64,000 nt of DNA, from contig NZ_NFJF01000003.1 in the NCBI RefSeq assembly GCF_002159735.1, positions 186,001 through 250,000 on the forward strand, written 5' to 3'. The DNA is from Olsenella sp. An270. Its GTDB lineage: Bacteria > Actinomycetota > Coriobacteriia > Coriobacteriales > Atopobiaceae. The notes beneath the pieces were generated by a model. That model saw nothing but the letters and a program-made list of their open reading frames with translations, had not been told where the DNA came from and searched no databases. Each line of letters opens with the position of its first letter. Within the stretch, counting starts at the first letter, position 1. Positions 25,347 through 33,907 of the stretch are shown here, piece after piece. The position numbers were made by a program, and so were the translations under genes.

Positions 25347-25886
25347 ATGGCCTCCGCGGACGAGAAGATGTGCAGTCGCATCGAGAAGAAGGCCGACGAG
25401 CTGGTGAGCAAGTGTCGGCGAGATGCGGAGGCGGCGAGCGGGGCCCTGTCGAGCGCCGAGAGCGAGGCAAAGAGTGCCGAGAAGGGCAAGGTCGACGGTG
25501 GGTCGGTCGCATGCGGGTGCGTGGTCATCCCGATCGCGGCGATCATAGTCGCTGCCCTGCTCGAGAACGTCGTGGGACTGTTCGTCGGTGGCGTGGTCCT
25601 CGGGGTCTTCCAGCAGGGTGGCTTCATCATCGGCGCCGTCGTGGCGATAGCACTGGTCGTCCACTTCGCTACTTCGAGCTCGCGCGCGAGCCGGGCGAGC
25701 GCGCGCGTGGGCATGGCGACCGGCGGCGACGACGTCGCGAAGAGGCGCCTGGAGGACGCCGAGGCGCTGCGACGCAGGGTGAAGACGGCTACCGGAAGGC
25801 TCCGCTCCGCGACCTCCGACGACGAGCTTCGCAGCGCACGCTCCTCGCTCGAGCGCCTCGAGCGAGAGATCGACTCCGTGCGCTAG
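25347..25886 (+). CDS. Coiled-coil membrane protein of unknown function
   Basis: The 179-residue protein has an N-terminal helical, charged region (1-45, Glu/Lys/Ser-rich), two adjacent transmembrane helices (about 53-75 and 83-110) and a C-terminal Arg/Ala-rich coiled coil (about 120-179). I do not recognise the family. ATG 25347 follows GGAAGGGG; a longer in-frame ATG at 25269 has no ribosome site. A TATGAT box at 25264-25269 may be its -10. It is divergent from the retron and shares its upstream region, but no functional link is visible. Confidence 0.6.
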   Translation: MASADEKMCSRIEKKADELVSKCRRDAEAASGALSSAESEAKSAEKGKVDGGSVACGCVVIPIAAIIVAALLENVVGLFVGGVVLGVFQQGGFIIGAVVAIALVVHFATSSSRASRASARVGMATGGDDVAKRRLEDAEALRRRVKTATGRLRSATSDDELRSARSSLERLEREIDSVR

Positions 25887-25998
25887 GGGCTCCCGTGCTC
25901 CGCCGCCCTTCTCGTCGTTCAGATGGGAGCGAGCGGCGACCTGACGCCTTCGCGGCGGTAGAATGGGCGCGTTGCCGTTTGCGACCGTGAGGGGCCCC

Positions 25999-26604
25999 AT
26001 GACCGTGCTCGAGCTCATGCAGACCGACGCTCCGTACGTCGCGCGATTTGAGGACATGCCAAACGATCTGCAACTGCGCGCCAAACGACTCTGCGCGCGC
26101 TACAACCGTACCGAACCCGGGGCGGCCGACGAGCGTGCCGCGATTCTCGCCGAGCTCTTTGGCACGAGCGGGCCTCAGGTCTTCATAGAGCCGAACCTGC
26201 GCTGCGATTATGGCTTCAACGTGCACTTTCATGGGCTTGCGGTCGTGAACTACGACTGTTGCTTTCTCGATACCTCGCCTATCCACGTGGGTGCGGGCGC
26301 CTTCATCGCGCCTGGCTGCGTGCTGGCGTGCGCGGGCCATGCCGTGGATCCCGGTCAGCGTGCGGCGGGCATACAGACCTCCGCCCCCATTACGCTGGGC
26401 GAGAATGTGTGGCTCGGCGCCAACGTGACGGTCTGCGGCGGCGTTACGCTCGGAGACGGCAGCGTGATTGGTGCGGGGAGTGTCGTGACGCGGGACGTTC
26501 CCTCGGGCGTGGTTGCGGCGGGCGTGCCCTGTCGCGTGATCAGGCCGATTGACGAGCGTGACCGGGTGGAGCCGTTCGACTCGGTGATAGGGTCCCCAAG
26601 CTGA
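25999..26604 (+). CDS. Maltose/galactoside O-acetyltransferase family protein (hexapeptide repeat)
   Basis: The 201-residue enzyme has the N-terminal Maa-type helical motif (ARFEDMPNDLQLRAKRLCARYN) and a left-handed beta-helix of hexapeptide repeats ending in the conserved APITLGENVWLGANVTVCGGVTLGDGSVIGAGSVVTRDVP pattern, here described in pieces. The catalytic His is in GHAVDP. It acetylates sugar hydroxyls with acetyl-CoA. ATG 25999 follows GAGGGG; the in-frame ATG at 25963 lies inside a TAGAAT -10 box and is rejected. A membrane protein gene follows after 10 nt. Confidence 0.88.
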   Translation: MTVLELMQTDAPYVARFEDMPNDLQLRAKRLCARYNRTEPGAADERAAILAELFGTSGPQVFIEPNLRCDYGFNVHFHGLAVVNYDCCFLDTSPIHVGAGAFIAPGCVLACAGHAVDPGQRAAGIQTSAPITLGENVWLGANVTVCGGVTLGDGSVIGAGSVVTRDVPSGVVAAGVPCRVIRPIDERDRVEPFDSVIGSPS

Positions 26605-26614
26605 AGGAACGAGC

Positions 26615-27373
26615 ATGAACCTGCCTGACCATGACATCGTCTTCACGCCCGACCCCGAGCTCAAGGAGCACTGGCTCGACGGGTGGGCCGCCTCCAGTGG
26701 GAGCGGTCGCGCGGTGCGCGCGCTCGCGCTCGCCGGTCTCGTTGGTGCCGCGTTCTTCGTGGTGCTTGCGCTCACGACGGTCGACCTGGGCGCCGCGGCG
26801 CGCGAGGCGGCGGGGACCGAGGAGGGCGTGGAGCTCGCGCACCTTGCGTTCATGTGTGTGGGCGCGGCTTGCTTCCTCGTCATGACGGCCGTCGCGCGCC
26901 TGTGCGGACGGCGGCTGGAGACCTCGGCGAGCTCGCGCATCTCCAACGAGCGCCTGACCATCGACCGGGAGGGATACCTCGTCTACGCTCGGCGGGACGA
27001 GCGGGAGCTCGTCGACACCGGGGACGCCCGCTACTTCTGGGGGAGGAACCGAGAGCCGAGGCGCGTGTGCCTGAGCGTCGCGTATCTGCCCTGCTGCGAG
27101 TTCTATCTGCTCGACGAGTATCGCGAGCTCGTTGTCATGCCGCTGCGCGCCGGCGCCGTCCGCGAGCGCTGGTTTGCGAGCGAGCGCGAGCTCGAGACGT
27201 CCGGCGCGCTGCGCTCACGTCTCAACGTGGGCCACAGCACGCCGGAGGACCTCGCTGCGGACTCGATCGACGACCGGGAGCTCGGCATCGAGCTGTTCCC
27301 GTACTTCTCCCCGGACCTGGTGGATACGCTTCGTAAGTTGGGCGTGCCGCAGGGTGCGCCGCACCTTGGCTAG
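26615..27373 (+). CDS. Membrane protein of unknown function
   Basis: The 252-residue protein has two transmembrane helices (about 34-55 and 74-96), then a soluble beta-rich domain of about 150 residues (RISNERLTIDREGYLVYARR...) and an acidic C-terminus. The layout resembles bacterial PH-like membrane proteins, but I do not assign it. ATG 26615 lies 10 nt after the acetyltransferase stop with GGAACGAGC upstream. Its stop codon TAG shares the palindrome CTAG with the stop of the convergent dipeptidase gene (4-nt overlap). Confidence 0.65.
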   Translation: MNLPDHDIVFTPDPELKEHWLDGWAASSGSGRAVRALALAGLVGAAFFVVLALTTVDLGAAAREAAGTEEGVELAHLAFMCVGAACFLVMTAVARLCGRRLETSASSRISNERLTIDREGYLVYARRDERELVDTGDARYFWGRNREPRRVCLSVAYLPCCEFYLLDEYRELVVMPLRAGAVRERWFASERELETSGALRSRLNVGHSTPEDLAADSIDDRELGIELFPYFSPDLVDTLRKLGVPQGAPHLG

Positions 27374-28854
27374 TTGTCGCTGCGGGAGAAGCCGTTGCGC
27401 ATTCTCATGCTGGTCTCGTAGAGCACCTTGCCCAGGAGGTCGTCCGTCTGGCGACGGCACTCGTCGGCGATGGCCTGGTTGCAGGCCTCAAGATCACCGC
27501 CCTCGGCGTCACACTCCCGTACCAGCGCTGCGCAGCGGCTCGTGAGTCGCTCCTGATAGCGCTCCACATGCGTCAGACATGCGGCGTAGGAGGCGTCCGC
27601 GAGCGCGGCGACGAGACGGTTTGCCCAGTAGAAGCTGTCTGTGGTGACCTGCGTCGTAGTTTCGGAGAGGTAGGCGGGCGTCGTTGTCACGCCGGCGTAG
27701 AACGGCACGAGGGCGTTGAAGACGTTGCTGCCGAGCGAGACCCACTGCAGCGCGGCGCGGCTCGCGTCGGCATAGGGGCGAAGCTGCAGCACGGCGAGCT
27801 GACAGTTGCGGTTGATGCCGATCGGTCGGTAGAGGCCGCGCGTGGAGGCGGGGCCGTTTCCGTAGGGGTCGTAGGGGGTTCCCTGGTAGTGCAGCGAGAG
27901 CACGTACTTGACGTCCTCGATGGTGACCTTGCGCTCCGGCTCGCGGCACCACGGGATGCGGTTGCTCTCGGGACCAAAGTCGGCGCCCGGCGCCGCCGTC
28001 TCCCAGGGGCCGGCGCTCGGGTTGAGGAAGCGCTGCATGTCCCAGGCGCGCGGCGTGTTGTAGACGTGGTCGGCGTCGGAGTGGCTGCCGAAGGCGTCGC
28101 GCGGGTTGAAGTGGCCCGCGGAGACGCCGATAGTGAGGTCGAGGTGGTTGGCGGCCATCCATTCGCGCAGGTCGGCGGAGCAGAGATGCTCGCGCTGCTC
28201 GCCGAAGGCGTCCGTGAGGTCGAAGTCGTCGATTCCCAGCTGGTTGGGCATCGTGACGTAGGAGTCGTCCGGCACGCGGCGGGCGATCCAGTGGTGGCCG
28301 CCCACGGTCTCCAGCCACCAGATCTCGTCGGCGTCGGAGAAGGCGATGCCGTTCATCTCGTAGGTGCCGTAGCACTCGAGCAGGGCCCCGAGGCGGGTCA
28401 CGCCGTCACGCGCGCTCTTGGCGTAGGGCAGGACGAGCGTGACCATGTCCTCCTCCCCGATGCCGCCGAGACGCTCGGGCTCGTAGTCAGGCTCGCCCTC
28501 CGTGCCGCGTGCGGCACGGTATTCCACGAGCGGGTCCGCGGCGAGAACGCGCTCGTTGGAGGTGAGGGTCTCGGTGGCGCTCATGCCCACGTTGCGCGCG
28601 TTGAAGCCGGCCGCCTCCCAGAGCCCCTCCTTGAGGTCGGCGTTGGGCATGGCAGTGTAGCGAGTGCCGCCCTCGGGAAGCTCAATCTTAAGGTGGGAGA
28701 TCACGCTCCGGTAGACGCTGCCCGCCACGGGCGCCTCGCGCGCCACGAAGCGCTTCGCCTCGAACTCCCCGCCCGGCGAGTCCTCGTTGCGGGCGATGAT
28801 GGTCGAACCGTCGTAGCTGGCCTTCTTGCCAACGAGGATGGTGGTGCAGGGCAT
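27370..28854 (-). CDS. C69 family dipeptidase (PepD-like)
   Basis: The 494-residue N-terminal-nucleophile hydrolase starts MPCTTILVGKKASYDGSTI, placing the presumed catalytic Cys at position 3, followed by the conserved ARNEDS. Further family marks are FNARNVGMSATET and GIAFSDADEIWWLET. It has no signal peptide, so it is likely a cytoplasmic dipeptidase with broad specificity. ATG 28854 follows GAAGGAGGC on the minus strand. Its stop overlaps that of the convergent membrane protein gene by 4 nt, and a MITE-like element lies 55 bp upstream of its start. Confidence 0.9.
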   Translation of the reverse strand: MPCTTILVGKKASYDGSTIIARNEDSPGGEFEAKRFVAREAPVAGSVYRSVISHLKIELPEGGTRYTAMPNADLKEGLWEAAGFNARNVGMSATETLTSNERVLAADPLVEYRAARGTEGEPDYEPERLGGIGEEDMVTLVLPYAKSARDGVTRLGALLECYGTYEMNGIAFSDADEIWWLETVGGHHWIARRVPDDSYVTMPNQLGIDDFDLTDAFGEQREHLCSADLREWMAANHLDLTIGVSAGHFNPRDAFGSHSDADHVYNTPRAWDMQRFLNPSAGPWETAAPGADFGPESNRIPWCREPERKVTIEDVKYVLSLHYQGTPYDPYGNGPASTRGLYRPIGINRNCQLAVLQLRPYADASRAALQWVSLGSNVFNALVPFYAGVTTTPAYLSETTTQVTTDSFYWANRLVAALADASYAACLTHVERYQERLTSRCAALVRECDAEGGDLEACNQAIADECRRQTDDLLGKVLYETSMRMRNGFSRSDN

Positions 28855-28909
28855 GGTGCCTCCTTCTGGGAATGACGTGGTGTGCGCGTCACCATCTTAG
28901 CGCGCCGGG

Positions 28910-29144
28910 TTGCATGAAATGGTCTCTCGTGCAGCGTTGGGGGCGTTTTCAAGATCAAAACCGGCGTTCGTGTAGCGTAAAAATCGACCGAAACTCGACT
29001 TTTCCTTCCGTCTCGCAGGGTTTTCCCAGATAGCAATATCAATATCAAAATTAGATTCCGAAAATGGGGAGTTTTTACGCTACACGAGTCGACGTTTTAA
29101 TTTCTGAGACGGCGTTATGTCGCACGAACGTTGCTTTTATGCAA
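28910..29144. mobile_element. MITE-like element, copy 1 (235 bp)
   Basis: TTGCAT and ATGCAA ends delimit a 235-bp imperfect palindrome. The outer arms share CTCGTGC or TTCGTGC motifs, and the inner arms carry TTCGTGTAGCGTAAAAA and its near-complement (17 bp). The AT-rich core with AGCAATATCAATATCAAAA matches the core of a second copy at 48166-48398. It encodes no protein. It fills most of the 373-bp gap between the C69 peptidase and DAHP synthase genes. Confidence 0.75.
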
Positions 29145-29160
29145 ACGCGACGCGACCGCG

Positions 29161-29190
29161 TTGCGCCGGGAACCGTGACCGCGCGATAAT
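29161..29190 (+). promoter_or_regulatory. Promoter of the DAHP synthase gene
   Basis: TTGCGC (29161-29166) and GATAAT (29185-29190) are spaced by 18 nt, giving a start near 29197 and a leader of about 30 nt. It begins 17 nt after the end of the MITE-like element. Confidence 0.6.
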
Positions 29191-29227
29191 ACGTCGGTTC
29201 ACAACGAGCGTCGAAAGGCTGCCACGC

Positions 29228-30256
29228 ATGTCGATGAAGTTCAAGCGTCTCCTCCCCATCCCCAAGGACATCCGTGCCGAGATGCCGCTCTCCGTGGAGA
29301 TGACGGAGCGCAAGGCGGCCTTCGACCGGGACGTGGCCCGCGTGCTGCGCGGCGAGGACGACCGCCTGCTGCTCATCGTCGGCCCGTGCTCGGCCGACCG
29401 CGAGGACTCCGTGCTCGACTACGCCACGCGTCTGGCCAAGCTCGCCGAGACCGTGCGCGACCGCCTCGTCGTGATCCCGCGCGTCTACACCAACAAGCCG
29501 CGCACCAAGGGCACCGGCTACAAGGGTCTGCTCCATAACCCCAACCCAGAGGCGGCCGACGACCTGCTCGAGGGCGTCAAGGCCATTCGCCGCATGCACC
29601 TGCGCGTGGTGGAGGAGACCGGCCTGTTCACGGCAGACGAGATGCTCTATCCCACGAACTACCAGTACCTAATCGACGTGCTGGCCTACATCGCCGTGGG
29701 CGCCCGCTCGGTCGAGAACCAGGAACACCGTCTCGTGGCCTCCGGCGTGCCCATGCCGGTCGGCATGAAGAACCCCACGGGCGGCTCGACCGACGTGATG
29801 CTCAACTCCATCTACGCCGCCCAGCAGCCGCAGACCTTCATCTTCCGCAACTGGGAGGTCTCCACCACCGGCAACCCCCTCGCGCACGCCGTGCTGCGCG
29901 GCTACGTCGGGCTCGACGGCATCAACTACCCCAACTACCACTACGAGTACCTCGAGCGTCTGGCGGAGAAGTACACGGCGGCGAGCTTCGAGAGCCCCGC
30001 GGCGGTCATCGACTGCAACCATGACAACTCCGGCAAGCGCCCGTTCCAGCAGATTCGCATCTGCCACGAGGTGCTCGACTCGATGAGCCGCTCGGACACG
30101 ATCCGCCACCTCGTGCGCGGCTTCATGGTGGAGTCCTACCTCGTCGACGGCAACCAGCCCGTGGGCGGCACCACCTACGGTCAGTCGATCACCGACGCCT
30201 GCCTTGGCTGGGACAAGACCGAGCGCCTCGTGAAGGAGATCGCGGAGCGCGCGTAG
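29228..30256 (+). CDS. 3-deoxy-7-phosphoheptulonate (DAHP) synthase, class I
   Basis: The 342-residue enzyme condenses phosphoenolpyruvate and erythrose 4-phosphate as the first step of the shikimate pathway. The family motifs are present: LLLIVGPCSADRED near 48-61, RVYTNKPRTKGTGYKG near 85-100, GARSVENQEHR, PVGMKNPTGG near 185, and DCNHDNSGK near 262-270. The short N-terminus resembles the AroF/AroG/AroH type, which is usually feedback-regulated. ATG 29228 follows GAAAGG; the in-frame ATG upstream lies within the MITE-like end. Which aromatic amino acid inhibits it cannot be told. Confidence 0.93.
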   Translation: MSMKFKRLLPIPKDIRAEMPLSVEMTERKAAFDRDVARVLRGEDDRLLLIVGPCSADREDSVLDYATRLAKLAETVRDRLVVIPRVYTNKPRTKGTGYKGLLHNPNPEAADDLLEGVKAIRRMHLRVVEETGLFTADEMLYPTNYQYLIDVLAYIAVGARSVENQEHRLVASGVPMPVGMKNPTGGSTDVMLNSIYAAQQPQTFIFRNWEVSTTGNPLAHAVLRGYVGLDGINYPNYHYEYLERLAEKYTAASFESPAAVIDCNHDNSGKRPFQQIRICHEVLDSMSRSDTIRHLVRGFMVESYLVDGNQPVGGTTYGQSITDACLGWDKTERLVKEIAERA

Positions 30257-30268
30257 CTTGAGGACGCG

Positions 30269-31108
30269 CTACCTGCCGCGCTCGGCGCGCCGCTGGGCAC
30301 GGGCGGCGAGCGCCATGCCACGCAGCTCCTTGGCGCGTGCGGCGTTCATGGCCTTCACGCCCTTGAGCGGGTAGTCGATCCCGAGCTTGTCGTACTTGGT
30401 CTTCCCAAGGGTGTGGTAGGGGAGGAAGTCGAGGCCCACGACGTTGTCCCAGTCCCCGATGATGCGCCCGACGGCCGCGCACTCCTCCTCGGAGTCGGTG
30501 AGCCCGGGCACCACCACGTGACGCACGAGCGTGGGGATGCGCCGCCGCGCGAGCTCCTCGCCAAGCTCGAGCGCATGTGAGGCGGGCAGCCCACAGAGCG
30601 CCTCGTGCAGCGTGGGGTCCGATGTCTTGATGTCGAGAAGCACCATGTCGGTGGCGTCGAGCAGCTCAGAGAAGCGGTCCGCGCGCGCCGCCGAGAAGGT
30701 GGCTGCCGAGGTGTCGAGGCAGGTGTGGATGCGGCCTGCTGGCGCGGCGTGGGCGCCGCGGAAGAGGGCCGCCACGAAGTCGGGCTGCGCCATGGGTTCT
30801 CCGCCGGTGACGGTGATGCCGCCGGTGCGGTAGAAGGGACGGTTGCGCTCGTAGCGCTCGAGCAGTTCGCCGACAGTCATGCTGGTCCCGGGACCGGTGC
30901 CGTCCGCACGGGCGAACTCCCAGGTGTCGGGGTTGTGGCAGTACTGGCAGCGCATGGGGCAGCCCTGGCAGAACACGACGAATCGCGTGCCGGGGCCGTC
31001 AACCGTCCCAAAGCTCTCGGTGGAGTGCACCCGACCGATCACGTCAAGATCACGAGCGCGTCCCTCGGTATCCACAGTCACATCCGCACCTTCCACCCAG
31101 ACCTGCAT
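30269..31108 (-). CDS. pflA: Pyruvate formate-lyase activating enzyme
   Basis: The 279-residue radical-SAM protein has the cluster motif C50xxxC54xxC57 (GCPMRCQYC) preceded by TVDGPGTRFVVFCQ, followed by GGITVTGGEP and DIKTSD near 170. It generates the glycyl radical on the PFL system encoded immediately upstream on the same strand. A roughly 20-residue N-terminal extension precedes the usual family start. ATG 31108 has only a weak ribosome site. A strong nested hairpin at 31130-31203 separates it from the glycyl-radical subunit gene and may lower its expression. Confidence 0.92.
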   Translation of the reverse strand: MQVWVEGADVTVDTEGRARDLDVIGRVHSTESFGTVDGPGTRFVVFCQGCPMRCQYCHNPDTWEFARADGTGPGTSMTVGELLERYERNRPFYRTGGITVTGGEPMAQPDFVAALFRGAHAAPAGRIHTCLDTSAATFSAARADRFSELLDATDMVLLDIKTSDPTLHEALCGLPASHALELGEELARRRIPTLVRHVVVPGLTDSEEECAAVGRIIGDWDNVVGLDFLPYHTLGKTKYDKLGIDYPLKGVKAMNAARAKELRGMALAARAQRRAERGR

Positions 31109-31129
31109 GCAACCATGATAGACAGAAGC

Positions 31130-31203
31130 GGGCGGGGAGGTTGCGGAGCAAAGTTCCTGAGCGCCAAAGGCGCGAAGCACTTTGCGAAGCAACCTCCCCG
31201 CCC
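31130..31203. terminator. Triple nested hairpin between glycyl-radical subunit gene and pflA
   Basis: An outer perfect 15-bp stem (31130-31144/31189-31203) encloses GCAAAGT/ACTTTGC (31148-31154/31179-31185) and GCGCC/GGCGC (31161-31165/31169-31173). It begins 25 nt after the small gene's stop. Partial termination or mRNA stabilisation is expected. Confidence 0.65.
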
Positions 31204-31228
31204 GCCCTACGGACAGGTCAGGCTGACC

Positions 31229-31477
31229 TTACATCGCCTCGTGGAAGGTACGGGAGATGACGTCGTCCTGCTGCTTCTTGGTGAGGGAGTTGAACTTCAC
31301 CGCATAGCCGGAGACGCGGATGGTCAGCTGCGGGTACTTCTCGGGGTGGGCCTGGGCGTCAAGCAGGGTCTCCTTGGTGAAGACGTTGACGTTGAGGTGG
31401 TGGCCACCCTCCTCGACATAGCCGTCGATCATGCTGACGAGGTTGTCGACCTGCTCGGGAGCAACGGTAGCGCTCAT
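31229..31477 (-). CDS. Free-standing glycyl-radical domain of pyruvate formate-lyase (GrcA/YfiD-like)
   Basis: The 82-residue protein consists of the C-terminal domain normally fused to Pfl[37 protein letters not shown] and the end [10 protein letters not shown]. The radical-bearing residue is Gly57 in RVSGYAV. The neighbouring PflB lacks precisely this segment, so the protein is probably an obligatory subunit rather than a rescue factor as in E. coli. ATG 31477 follows AAGGGA on the minus strand. Two strong hairpins lie between it and pflB. Confidence 0.9.
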   Translation of the reverse strand: MSATVAPEQVDNLVSMIDGYVEEGGHHLNVNVFTKETLLDAQAHPEKYPQLTIRVSGYAVKFNSLTKKQQDDVISRTFHEAM

Positions 31478-31496
31478 GTGAGTTCCCTTCTCGTGT

Positions 31497-31519
31497 GGGT
31501 CGCCCCGTCGGGGCGACCC
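31497..31519. promoter_or_regulatory. 10-bp hairpin just upstream of the glycyl-radical subunit gene
   Basis: GGGTCGCCCC (31497-31506) and GGGGCGACCC (31510-31519) form a perfect stem with a 3-nt loop, 19 nt upstream of the small gene's start codon and next to its ribosome site. A 5'-stabilising or attenuating role is inferred. Confidence 0.6.
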
Positions 31520-31541
31520 GTTCTGTCTCTCACAGTGTACC

Positions 31542-31574
31542 CGACAAATGACACTAGACAACTGTCATTTGTCG
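31542..31574. terminator. 12-bp inverted repeat after pflB
   Basis: CGACAAATGACA (31542-31553) and TGTCATTTGTCG (31563-31574) form a perfect stem with a 9-nt loop, 15 nt after the pflB stop. It could be a terminator with read-through or an operator for a separate promoter of the small gene. Confidence 0.55.
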
Positions 31575-31589
31575 AATCCTCCGAACGGC

Positions 31590-33680
31590 CTAGCAGCAGC
31601 CGCAGTCGGGGGCGGGGTTCTCGATCTGGATGTCCACGCCGAGGGCGTCGAGGTCGAGCTCGTCGAACATGACGGCGCCGTCCTTGCCGAGGGCGTTGGG
31701 CACGATGGAGAACGTGTTGGAGATGCCGTCCTGGGCGTCCTTGAACGGGAGCTTGGCGACGGAGGCCAGCGACGCGACGGCGCCGTGGGTGTCACGACGG
31801 TGCATCGGGTTGGCACCCGGGGCGAAGGGCTCGCCGGCGCGACGGCCGTCGGGCGTGTTGCCGGTGGCGTTGCCGTAGACGACGTTCGAGGTGATCGTGA
31901 GGATCGAGGTCGTCGGGACGGAGTTGCGGTAGGTGTCCGTCTCGCGGACGTACTTCATGAAGACCTCGACCACGTCGTGGGCGATCTGGTCCACGCGGTC
32001 GTCGTCGTTGCCGTACTTGGGGAAGTCGCCCTCGACCTCGTAGTCGGTGACCAGGCCGGTCTCGTCGCGGATGACCTTGACCTTGGCGTACTTGATCGCG
32101 GAGAGGGAGTCGGCCACGACGGAGAGGCCGGCGATGCCCGTGGCGAACCAGCGGTGCACGTGCTCGTCGTGCAGGGCCATCTGCAGGCGCTCGTAGCAGT
32201 ACTTGTCGTGCATGTAGTGGATGATGTTCAGCGAGTTGACGTAGACCTCGGCGAGCCACTGCATCATGTCGCGGTACTTGGACACGACGTCGTCGTAGTC
32301 GAGGTAGTCACCCTCGACCGGACGGAACTTCGGGCCGACCTGCTCGCCGGTCTTCTCGTCGCGGCCGCCGTTGATGGCGTAGAGGAGGCACTTGGCGAGG
32401 TTGGCGCGGGCGCCGAAGAACTGCATCTCCTTGCCGATGCGCATCGAGGACACGCAGCAGGCGATCGCGTAGTCGTCGCCGTGGTAGACGCGCATGAGGT
32501 CGTCGTTCTCGTACTGGATGGAGCTGGTGGTGATGGAGATCTTGGCGCAGTAGCGCTTGAAGGCCTCGGGCAGGCGCGTGGACCAGAGCACCGTGAGGTT
32601 GGGCTCGGGGCTGGTGCCCATGTTCTCGAGGGTGTGGAGGTAGCGGAAGGCGGTCTTGGTGACCATGGAGCGGCCGTCGACGCCCATGCCGCCGAGGGAC
32701 TCGGTGACCCACTGCGGGTCGCCGGAGAACAGCTCGTTGTACTCGGGGGTGCGGGCAAACTTGACCATGCGGAGCTTCATGACGAGGTGGTCGATGATCT
32801 CCTGCGCCTCGGCCTCGGTGATGACGCCGTTCTTGAGGTCGCGCTCGGCGTAGATGTCCAGGAACGTGGAGTTGCGGCCGATGGACATGGCGGCGCCGTT
32901 CTGCTCCTTGACCGCGGCGAGGTAGCCGAAGTACAGCCACTGCACGGCCTCCTGGAAGTTCTTGGCGGGCTTGGAGATGTCGAAGCCGTAGATCTTGCCG
33001 AGCTGCCCCAGCTCCTGGAGGGCGCGGATCTGCTCCGCGAGCTCCTCGCGGTGACGGATGACCTCCTCGCGCATGTGCTTCTGGGTGCCCGCGTGCTCGG
33101 CGCGCTTCTCCTCGATGAGGCGGTCGACGCCGTAGAGCGCCACGCGGCGGTAGTCGCCGATGATGCGGCCGCGGCCGTAGGCGTCGGGCAGGCCGGTGAT
33201 GATGTGGCTGTGGCGGCAGGCGCGCATCTCGGGGGTGTAGACGTCAAAGACGCCGGCGTTGTGCGTCTTGCGGTAGTTGGTGTAGATGTTCACGACCTCG
33301 GGGTCGACCTCGTAGCCGTTCTGCTTGCAGGCGGCCACGGCCATGCGGATGCCGCCGTTGACCATGAGGGCGCGCTTGAGGGGCTTCTCGGTCTGCAGGC
33401 CCACGATCTTCTCGAGCGGCTCGTCGATGTAGCCGGCCTCGTGCGAGGTGATGGTCGAGACGACCTTGGTGTCCATGTCGAGGACGCCGCCGGCCTCGCG
33501 CTCCTTCTGGAAGAGGTCCATGACCTCGCCCCAGAGCTTGGTCGTGGCCTCCGTGGGACCGGCGAGGAAGGACTCGTCGCCGTCGTAGGGGGTGTAGTTG
33601 CGCTGGATGAAGTCACGGACGTCGATCTCGTGCTCCCAGTTGCCGCCGACAAAGCCGGCCCAGGCCTCCTGCTGACTCAC
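31590..33680 (-). CDS. pflB: Pyruvate formate-lyase catalytic subunit lacking its glycyl-radical domain
   Basis: The 696-residue protein converts pyruvate and CoA to formate and acetyl-CoA in anaerobic fermentation. It has the catalytic pair C408-C409 in [20 protein letters not shown] and the C-terminal [10 protein letters not shown]. Standard PFL (about 760 residues) continues into the RVSGYAVRF domain; here the chain ends instead in a short acidic stretch and a Cys-rich tail, DCGCC. The missing domain is the separate gene downstream. ATG 33680 follows GGAGCG on the minus strand. Upstream dyads with CACAAC/GTTGTG suggest redox or metabolite control. Confidence 0.93.
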   Translation of the reverse strand: MSQQEAWAGFVGGNWEHEIDVRDFIQRNYTPYDGDESFLAGPTEATTKLWGEVMDLFQKEREAGGVLDMDTKVVSTITSHEAGYIDEPLEKIVGLQTEKPLKRALMVNGGIRMAVAACKQNGYEVDPEVVNIYTNYRKTHNAGVFDVYTPEMRACRHSHIITGLPDAYGRGRIIGDYRRVALYGVDRLIEEKRAEHAGTQKHMREEVIRHREELAEQIRALQELGQLGKIYGFDISKPAKNFQEAVQWLYFGYLAAVKEQNGAAMSIGRNSTFLDIYAERDLKNGVITEAEAQEIIDHLVMKLRMVKFARTPEYNELFSGDPQWVTESLGGMGVDGRSMVTKTAFRYLHTLENMGTSPEPNLTVLWSTRLPEAFKRYCAKISITTSSIQYENDDLMRVYHGDDYAIACCVSSMRIGKEMQFFGARANLAKCLLYAINGGRDEKTGEQVGPKFRPVEGDYLDYDDVVSKYRDMMQWLAEVYVNSLNIIHYMHDKYCYERLQMALHDEHVHRWFATGIAGLSVVADSLSAIKYAKVKVIRDETGLVTDYEVEGDFPKYGNDDDRVDQIAHDVVEVFMKYVRETDTYRNSVPTTSILTITSNVVYGNATGNTPDGRRAGEPFAPGANPMHRRDTHGAVASLASVAKLPFKDAQDGISNTFSIVPNALGKDGAVMFDELDLDALGVDIQIENPAPDCGCC

Positions 33681-33708
33681 TGCTCACGCTCCTTTTTCGA
33701 GGATGGTC

Positions 33709-33818
33709 GTTGTGTTGCCGCGCGGGTAACGGCACAACAAAGCTACCAGAGTTGGGTCCCCGTGAGGCTGGGAAAGTTAGCATCAGCTAAAAACTTGGAA
33801 CAGGCACAACATGTTGTG
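33709..33818. promoter_or_regulatory. Operator-like dyads upstream of pflB
   Basis: A perfect 14-bp palindrome CACAACATGTTGTG (33805-33818) and a second, widely spaced pair GTTGTG (33709-33714)/CACAAC (33733-33738) share the same half-site. The region is AT-richer than average. Repeated half-sites in front of a fermentative gene suggest a dedicated regulator, identity unknown. The rest of the 33681-34080 gap holds the inverted repeats listed next. Confidence 0.5.
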
Positions 33819-33907
33819 TCCAGATTGACAAGCATCGCCAACCTGTGGGGGTCTCAAAGTATAGTACGAACGGACGAGAATGACATCGTGAACCTCGGGA
33901 GAAGGTC

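Noticed and set aside
31229-31477. Small gene as an ordinary GrcA rescue factor
   Set aside because: PflB in this locus is itself missing the radical domain, so the small protein cannot be merely a spare part unless another full-length PFL exists elsewhere.
33805-33818. Rex operator upstream of pflB
   Set aside because: The half-site order is inverted (CACAAC...GTTGTG rather than TTGTGAA...TTCACAA) and the spacing differs from the Rex consensus.
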